From NCBI GenBank assembly GCA_007124575.1, contig SLEW01000072.1:1-6801 (forward strand): 6,801 nt of DNA, given 5' to 3'. The notes under the pieces are model-generated. The model ran no database searches. It was not told where the DNA came from and worked only from the letters and a program-made list of their open reading frames with translations. Origin of the DNA: Bacteroidales bacterium. Lineage in GTDB: Bacteria > Bacteroidota > Bacteroidia > Bacteroidales > UBA7960. Shown piece by piece: positions 1 to 3,953 of this stretch (the stretch's first letter is position 1; the number at the start of each line of letters is the position of its first letter). The translations under genes were made by a program, and so were the position numbers.

Positions 1-1188
1 ATGAACGACAGAACGTTCTTTTTCAGGCATCTGGCGCAGACATCATCTTTTCCGCTGGCCCTCGAGATTGTAAGCGCTGAGGGTTTGTATATGTATGGTG
101 CTGATGGCAAGGAGTACATGGACCTTATCAGCGGCATTTCGGTGAGCGCCCTCGGGCACCGGCATCCTGCTGTGGTTAGTGCGGTTAAAGAGCAGGCAGA
201 CAAATACATGCACCTGATGGTGTATGGCGAATTCGTGCAGTCACCACAGGTTCAGCTGGCTGCTTTGCTTAGTGATGTGTTGCCTGACCAACTTGACCAG
301 GTATATTTTGTCAACTCAGGAAGTGAAGCTGTTGAGGGTGCACTGAAACTGGCAAAGCGCTATACCGGAAGAAGGGAGATCGTTTCGTTCTGTAACGCTT
401 ACCACGGCAGCTCCCATGGCTCATTGAGCGTAACAGGAAATGAGAGCCTGAAAAGAGCTTTTCGGCCGCTTCTGCCAAACATATACCACATACCTTTTGG
501 AGATACTGCCTCATTCGATGCCATAACTGAAAACACCGCCTGTGTGATCGTGGAAACTATTCAGGGTGAGGCCGGAGCCGTGACGACAGATGCTCATTTT
601 TTCCACGAGCTCAGGAAGAGATGTAGTGATACGGGAGCCCTCCTGATCATGGATGAAATCCAGACTGGTATGGGACGAACCGGGAAGCTATGGGCTTTTG
701 AACATTACGGCATTGCACCTGATATCCTCACGTTGGCAAAAGGTCTTGGCGGTGGCTTGCCAATCGGAGCCTTCATCTCAGGAAAAAAGATCATGCAAAG
801 CCTGACCCACGACCCTGTTTTGGGCCATATAAGCACTTTTGGCGGCAATGCCGTCTGTGCTGCTGCTTCGCGTGCCTGCCTGGAAACCATCGTAAGGGAA
901 GAATTGTGGAAAAACGCAGAAAGACAGGGAGAGTTGTTTAAGAGCTTACTGAAACATCCTAAAATAAAAAATATCAGGGGCAGGGGGCTTTTGCTTGCAG
1001 TGGAATTCGACAGTTTTGATCAGTGCAAAGCGATTATTGATACCTGTATTGCCCGGGGATTGATCACAGATTGGTTTCTCTTTGCTGATAATTGCATGCG
1101 CGTGGCGCCCCCACTGATCATACAAGAGCATGAGGTGAGAATAGCCTGTGATATTATTTTGCAGGCTATAGATCAAAATAGCGGTTGA
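1..1188 (+). CDS. Class III (acetylornithine/4-aminobutyrate-like) PLP-dependent aminotransferase
   Basis: A cytoplasmic, 395-residue fold-type I aminotransferase of class III, expected to move an amino group from an omega- or alpha-amino donor to a keto acid using pyridoxal phosphate. Visible family residues are NSGSEA (105-110, cofactor phosphate loop), Y134-H135-G136 (ring stacking), E185, D218 and Q221 in MDEIQTG (cofactor ring), the Schiff-base lysine K247 in LAKGLGGG, T279 followed by GGN (281-283), and R367 in MRVAPP, which usually binds the substrate carboxylate. Length is normal for the family. The ATG lies at the first base of the window, so its ribosome binding site and promoter cannot be seen, but the N-terminus (FFRHLAQTS) looks complete. 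Relatives include ArgD, GabT and ornithine aminotransferases. Nothing here settles the substrate, and no arginine or lysine biosynthesis gene is adjacent, so I give no symbol. The family call is very secure. Confidence 0.95.
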   Translation: MNDRTFFFRHLAQTSSFPLALEIVSAEGLYMYGADGKEYMDLISGISVSALGHRHPAVVSAVKEQADKYMHLMVYGEFVQSPQVQLAALLSDVLPDQLDQVYFVNSGSEAVEGALKLAKRYTGRREIVSFCNAYHGSSHGSLSVTGNESLKRAFRPLLPNIYHIPFGDTASFDAITENTACVIVETIQGEAGAVTTDAHFFHELRKRCSDTGALLIMDEIQTGMGRTGKLWAFEHYGIAPDILTLAKGLGGGLPIGAFISGKKIMQSLTHDPVLGHISTFGGNAVCAAASRACLETIVREELWKNAERQGELFKSLLKHPKIKNIRGRGLLLAVEFDSFDQCKAIIDTCIARGLITDWFLFADNCMRVAPPLIIQEHEVRIACDIILQAIDQNSG

Positions 1189-1215
1189 CTTGTATGTATA
1201 TTGTGTTTATCTTTA
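1185..1215 (+). promoter_or_regulatory. Candidate Bacteroidota-type promoter for the GNAT gene
   Basis: TTG (1185-1187), a 20-base spacer, then TATCTTTA (1208-1215). This differs from the Bacteroidota -7 consensus TAnnTTTG only at the last base, and the spacing to the -33 TTG is as expected. The -33 element overlaps the aminotransferase stop codon. Transcription would begin near 1221 and give a leader of about 80 nt that contains the hairpin at 1250-1270. This is a pattern match only. Confidence 0.4.
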
Positions 1216-1249
1216 ACATAGTGTAATATAATGCCCGCAAAGTATTCAG

Positions 1250-1270
1250 CTTTGAGAATTTTTCTCAAAG
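1250..1270 (+). promoter_or_regulatory. Perfect 9-bp inverted repeat (hairpin) in the GNAT leader
   Basis: CTTTGAGAA (1250-1258) and TTCTCAAAG (1262-1270) are perfect reverse complements around a TTT loop. The stem is followed by GGGG rather than a T-run, so it does not look like an intrinsic terminator on the plus strand, and no T-tract follows it on the minus strand. It ends 31 bases before the GNAT start codon. It could be an mRNA leader structure or a DNA operator; the sequence does not distinguish the two. Confidence 0.55.
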
Positions 1271-1283
1271 GGGTTCGTATTCT

Positions 1284-1301
1284 GCCATTAATGCCATCAA
1301 T
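1284..1301 (+). repeat. Tandem 9-nt direct repeat directly before the GNAT start codon
   Basis: GCCATTAAT (1284-1292) is followed immediately by GCCATCAAT (1293-1301), with one mismatch, and then by the ATG at 1302. It fills the place where a Shine-Dalgarno would be, and no GGAG-like sequence is present. It may be a small duplication with no function. Confidence 0.5.
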
Positions 1302-2009
1302 ATGAAAGCAGATATCAAGGCCATTCTCAAACAGAAACCACTGCAGAGCCTTCCTGTTGAAGGGTTTTTCAGCAATTATCCTGTCAAGAAACAGATCATG
1401 CAGGGTGACTTCATCCTTTTGTGTGGAAAAAGTGACTATGACTGGGCTTATTTGTGTGGCGACAACCCGGAAGGTCTTTTTGCTGTACTGGACAAGTTTA
1501 ATTTTGACACCTTGTATTTTGCCAACGTGGAAGAGTGGATGTTGCCTGTGCTGACACATTCCCGTAAAATCGAATGGAAACTCAGCACACATCGCTATTT
1601 TCTTCCTGATGACATGGTTTTGGATCCGCCTGAATATCTTTCCAAGTCATTGGAACCTGATATGGCAGGATACATTTTTAATCGCTCCGCTTACAAGGAT
1701 TTTACCTCCGAAAAATATATTAGGGAGCGTCTGACAAAAGACGTCTCTGCAGGTATCTGGATTGAAGGTGAGTTGGTAGGGTGGGGGTTGACCCACGACG
1801 ACACGTCCCTCGGCTTCCTGCATGTCGTGCCGGATTATCGCGGCCAGGGCCTGGGGGAAAACCTGCTGCGTTTCCTGGTTAATGAAAAACAGCTATGCAA
1901 AAAACCGGTCTTTGTAAACATCGAACCGCACAACCATCAGTCGATCAATCTTGTTAAGAAGCTGGGCTTCCGGTTTGACCGTGAGGTGAGCTGGATTAAG
2001 CTTACCTGA
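1302..2009 (+). CDS. GNAT-family acyltransferase, glycine N-acyltransferase-like (FR47-type) C-terminal domain
   Basis: A 235-residue cytoplasmic protein predicted to transfer an acyl group, probably acetyl, from acyl-CoA to an amine. The C-terminal GNAT domain (about 115-235) contains the acyl-CoA pyrophosphate loop R180-G-Q-G-L-G185 in motif A, preceded by the strand GFLHVVPDY (171-179). The motif-B region has N211, S214 and KLGF (220-223). WGLTHDD (161-167) and the Trp near the C-terminus (W231) are typical of the GLYAT/FR47-like branch. The N-terminal half (about 1-105) resembles the poorly conserved first domain of two-domain members of this branch. The ATG at 1302 is the only usual start codon after the in-frame stop at 1224-1226, and it lacks a Shine-Dalgarno, which is normal for Bacteroidota. 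It follows the aminotransferase by 113 bp and converges on the methyltransferase gene. The substrate is unknown. Confidence 0.88.
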   Translation: MKADIKAILKQKPLQSLPVEGFFSNYPVKKQIMQGDFILLCGKSDYDWAYLCGDNPEGLFAVLDKFNFDTLYFANVEEWMLPVLTHSRKIEWKLSTHRYFLPDDMVLDPPEYLSKSLEPDMAGYIFNRSAYKDFTSEKYIRERLTKDVSAGIWIEGELVGWGLTHDDTSLGFLHVVPDYRGQGLGENLLRFLVNEKQLCKKPVFVNIEPHNHQSINLVKKLGFRFDREVSWIKLT

Positions 2010-2022
2010 TCCCAGAAGCGGG

Positions 2023-3120
2023 TTATGTTTCTTTACGTTCCAATACGTATAACTCTACGTGCTCCTTATTGCGGATGGATGTTATCCAGGATTTTTTCCG
2101 GGAAGGCTTGTCTGTGACCGGCGTCCGGTCATATAAGAGAAGTTGAAAGTCAGCGTGATGCATTTGCAAAGCCTCCTCCATGGGATGAGTGTCTGTAATA
2201 CCTGCCACCAGCGCAAAGTTTGAAAACAGGATGGCGATCTTTACTCCTGCAGGGCATCTGTCTTTAAGTGTGTTAAAGAAGCCGGCAAAGAAGTCTTCTT
2301 CGTAATAAGAGCCCTGGTCAAGTGTGGTGAGGGGCTTCCCGGGTATCCATGGTGGGTTGCATACGATCAGGTCGCCATGCGCGGGCACATAACTGCCAAG
2401 CATGTCAGCCTGCTCCGGAAAGATATAACTTCCTGAAGTCATGCCAAGCCTGCTCAGGTCTTCCTGTATGCTGTATATCGCATTAGGATTGGTGTCGGTG
2501 GCGTGAATTGCCTTCAAGCCATGTTTGTGCATGATAAATGACAAAATACCGCAGCCTGTGCCTATGTCAAGTGCGCGTTCAAAGCCCCGGTTGTCCTTCA
2601 GCCAGCTATCAAAAAGGTTCAAATGACTCTCCCGGGTCGGGAAATATACTCCGTAAAACGGATGCAGCGGATGCGTCAGTACTTTATATGTCTTACCCTT
2701 CTCATGCCATTGCCTGGCTCCGTTCATACCCAGAAAATCAGAGAATGTGATAAAGAAATCATGTTCATCTGGATAAAAATCCCTGAGCCAGGGATTGTCT
2801 GGCGCACCTTTTAGCAATGCTTTGTGCTCCTTCACCCTGATCCATATTTTCGATTGGTATTGGTGTAACAGCCGCCGCTGCTCGCGTGATGTAGGATAAT
2901 CAATAACGGGAATCCTGTCGCTAAGCCGCTTTTTAAGCCATGAATAAAATGCCATCGCAAAACCATAAGTATGAGTAAGCTGAATGTCATATCCCTTGTC
3001 GAGACTGTGCCATATTTTTTCGAAGGCTGCTCCCGGGGTTATTTCCCTAATGCCTGTAGAAAATGTTCGCACTGCCGGTTTGACCAGCTGATCTGGAACT
3101 CCATTGTTTTTGCCTTGCAT
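2023..3120 (-). CDS. Class I SAM-dependent methyltransferase with NPPW motif (HemK/RsmC-like catalytic domain)
   Basis: A 365-residue protein predicted to transfer a methyl group from S-adenosylmethionine. The Rossmann-type catalytic domain lies at about 155-330. Motif I is ALDIGTGCGILSF (D185, G187, G189, G191 bind SAM), the motif-II acidic residue is probably D209 in ATDTNP, and motif IV is NPPW (255-258). The NPP signature is typical of methyltransferases acting on planar nitrogens, such as N6-adenine in DNA or rRNA, N2-guanine in rRNA, or glutamine side chains. PrmC/HemK itself has NPPY, so NPPW argues for a different substrate. Residues 1-150 form a long, basic and aromatic region that I cannot assign and that may recognise the substrate. 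The ATG at 3120 follows an in-frame TAA about 12 bases upstream, so it is the first possible start; no Shine-Dalgarno is seen. The gene diverges from hsp20. There is no adjacent restriction gene, so nothing supports a restriction-modification role. Confidence 0.85.
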   Translation of the reverse strand: MQGKNNGVPDQLVKPAVRTFSTGIREITPGAAFEKIWHSLDKGYDIQLTHTYGFAMAFYSWLKKRLSDRIPVIDYPTSREQRRLLHQYQSKIWIRVKEHKALLKGAPDNPWLRDFYPDEHDFFITFSDFLGMNGARQWHEKGKTYKVLTHPLHPFYGVYFPTRESHLNLFDSWLKDNRGFERALDIGTGCGILSFIMHKHGLKAIHATDTNPNAIYSIQEDLSRLGMTSGSYIFPEQADMLGSYVPAHGDLIVCNPPWIPGKPLTTLDQGSYYEEDFFAGFFNTLKDRCPAGVKIAILFSNFALVAGITDTHPMEEALQMHHADFQLLLYDRTPVTDKPSRKKSWITSIRNKEHVELYVLERKET

Positions 3121-3136
3121 GTGTTTATGTGTTTAT
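3121..3136 (-). repeat. Tandem octamer in the methyltransferase leader
   Basis: On the minus strand ATAAACAC occurs twice in a row, ending directly at the methyltransferase ATG. It sits where a ribosome binding site would be and is A-rich and free of GGAG, as often seen in Bacteroidota leaders. It also places an in-frame TAA just upstream, which fixes the start codon. Confidence 0.5.
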
Positions 3137-3160
3137 GCAGATGGTGTGGTCATAAATATA

Positions 3161-3168
3161 CAAAGATA
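3161..3168 (-). promoter_or_regulatory. Candidate -7 element for the methyltransferase gene
   Basis: The minus strand reads TATCTTTG, an exact match to the Bacteroidota -7 consensus TAnnTTTG, 40 bases upstream of the ATG. No good TTG or TTTG lies 19-21 bases further upstream, so the -33 half is weak or missing. Transcription would start near 3154 and give a leader of about 34 nt. Confidence 0.45.
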
Positions 3169-3283
3169 GCGAAATGCTTTGTTGATATAGTCGGCCAAAA
3201 TGACAGTAAAATGCGTATTTTCTTAATAAAAATGTCAACATGGCACAAAACAGACATATATTATGCGGTTCCATAAGTTGTGA

Positions 3284-3314
3284 TTTGGATTGGCACAGGG
3301 TTTGAATATGTTAT
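3284..3314 (+). promoter_or_regulatory. Candidate Bacteroidota-type promoter for hsp20
   Basis: TTTG (3284-3287), a 19-base spacer, then TATGTTAT (3307-3314), a partial match to TAnnTTTG that lacks the third T and the final G. A start near 3320 would give a leader of about 45 nt carrying the strong Shine-Dalgarno. The element overlaps a sigma-54-like sequence at 3291-3306. No CIRCE-type inverted repeat for the HrcA repressor is visible. Confidence 0.4.
3291..3306 (+). promoter_or_regulatory. Sigma-54-like -24/-12 sequence upstream of hsp20
   Basis: TGGCACAGGGTTTGAA aligns with the sigma-54 consensus TGGCACG-N4-TTGCW. The -24 TGGCAC is exact, the spacing is exact and the TTG of the -12 element is present. 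The normally well-conserved C of the -12 GC is replaced by A. It is in the right place to drive hsp20, but it could be a chance match and competes with the overlapping ordinary promoter. Confidence 0.25.
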
Positions 3315-3350
3315 GGTGAAACTTAAAAAAATTAGTTATTAACCAAAAAA

Positions 3351-3359
3351 AAAGGAGGG
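3351..3359 (+). promoter_or_regulatory. Strong Shine-Dalgarno of hsp20
   Basis: AAAGGAGGG ends 7 bases before the ATG at 3367. Eight consecutive bases (AAAGGAGG) are complementary to the usual 3' end of 16S rRNA, and spacing to the start codon is near ideal. It fixes ATG 3367 as the start rather than the internal ATG at 3376. No comparable sequence precedes the GNAT or methyltransferase genes here. Confidence 0.85.
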
Positions 3360-3366
3360 TTGCGAT

Positions 3367-3807
3367 ATGTTACCAATGTTAAGAAAAACACGCAGTAATG
3401 TGCCCAGCTTTGTTGATGAATTTTTTGGTAAAGACTGGATGGATACCGTGTTCTCTGACAGCCCGGGCATTAGTACACCGGCAGTAAATGTGAAAGAAAC
3501 AGATGATGATTTTCAAATTGAGGTGGCTGCTCCCGGACTGGACAAAAAGGATTTCAATGTAAATCTGGAGAACAATGTACTTACCATCTCGTCTGAGAAG
3601 GAGCACAAAGATGAAAAGAAGGATGACAAAGGACAATACATGCGCCGTGAGTTTAGTTATGCATCCTTCAATCGTTCATTTACACTTCCAGAGGCGGTAG
3701 ATGCTGACAGCATCAAGGCTACGCACAAGGATGGTATCCTGTTGATCACCATTCCGAAGCGCGAGGAAGCAAAACGGAAGCCGCCCAAGCAGATTGACAT
3801 TTCTTAA
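3367..3807 (+). CDS. Hsp20/alpha-crystallin family small heat-shock protein
   Basis: A 146-residue ATP-independent holdase chaperone of the cytoplasm. It should bind unfolding proteins during heat or other stress and hold them for refolding by DnaK and ClpB. A short N-terminal arm (1-37, with the phenylalanine-rich VDEFFGKDW) precedes the alpha-crystallin domain (about 38-131), which starts at PAVNVKET and includes EVAAPGLDKKDF. The signature A-x-x-x-n-G-v-L is present as A118 to L125 (ATHKDGIL). The C-terminal tail carries the I-x-I oligomerisation motif as I143-D-I145, one residue from the end. Length is typical for bacterial class A small heat-shock proteins. The stop TAA is followed directly by TGA. 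The gene stands alone between a divergent methyltransferase gene and a strong terminator, so it is probably monocistronic. It has a very strong Shine-Dalgarno. I know of no reliable way to choose between names such as ibpA and hspA, so no symbol is given. Confidence 0.96.
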   Translation: MLPMLRKTRSNVPSFVDEFFGKDWMDTVFSDSPGISTPAVNVKETDDDFQIEVAAPGLDKKDFNVNLENNVLTISSEKEHKDEKKDDKGQYMRREFSYASFNRSFTLPEAVDADSIKATHKDGILLITIPKREEAKRKPPKQIDIS

Positions 3808-3823
3808 TGACATGCATGGGCAC

Positions 3824-3860
3824 AAAAAAATGGGAGGTCTTAAGACTTCCCATTTTTTTT
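3824..3860. terminator. Bidirectional Rho-independent terminator between hsp20 and the protease gene
   Basis: The stem TGGGAGGTC (3831-3839) pairs with GACTTCCCA (3844-3852) around a TTAA loop, with a single G-U pair. It is flanked by seven A's on the left and eight T's on the right, which extend the stem and give a U-tract on either strand. It begins 16 bases after the hsp20 stop codon and lies about 94 bases beyond the stop codon of the convergent protease gene, so it can terminate both. The remaining spacer, 3861-3953, shows nothing else. Confidence 0.9.
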
Positions 3861-3953
3861 GGTTACATCTTCAAAAAAATCATATAAGAGAGGGCTGATG
3901 GTTCATTTTAATGTTTTGCCTGTCTGTTAAGTTGCTGTTTGTCAGAGATTTTA

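Noticed and set aside
1250..1270. Hairpin as an intrinsic terminator for the aminotransferase
   Set aside because: The stem is followed by GGGG on the plus strand, so there is no U-tract for release.
1173..1592. 139-codon minus-strand open frame opposite the GNAT gene
   Set aside because: It covers the GNAT gene and its leader hairpin in antisense and its product shows no family motif. It is a shadow of the real gene.
2011..2022. CCC/GGG hairpin as a terminator for the convergent GNAT and methyltransferase genes
   Set aside because: The stem is only 3 bp and no T-tract follows on either strand.
3209..3222. AAAAT-GCGT-ATTTT inverted repeat in the divergent spacer
   Set aside because: Arms of five A/T-only pairs are expected by chance in such an AT-rich spacer, and it does not sit at a promoter element.
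2971..3276. 101-codon plus-strand open frame, rich in Cys and Lys, running from within the methyltransferase gene into the spacer
   Set aside because: About half lies antisense to the well-supported methyltransferase N-terminus and the rest in the AT-rich promoter spacer. It has no ribosome binding site and no recognisable domain.
3121..3366. CIRCE-type heat-shock operator (TTAGCACTC with inverted copy)
   Set aside because: I looked through the hsp20 upstream region on both strands and found no such inverted repeat.
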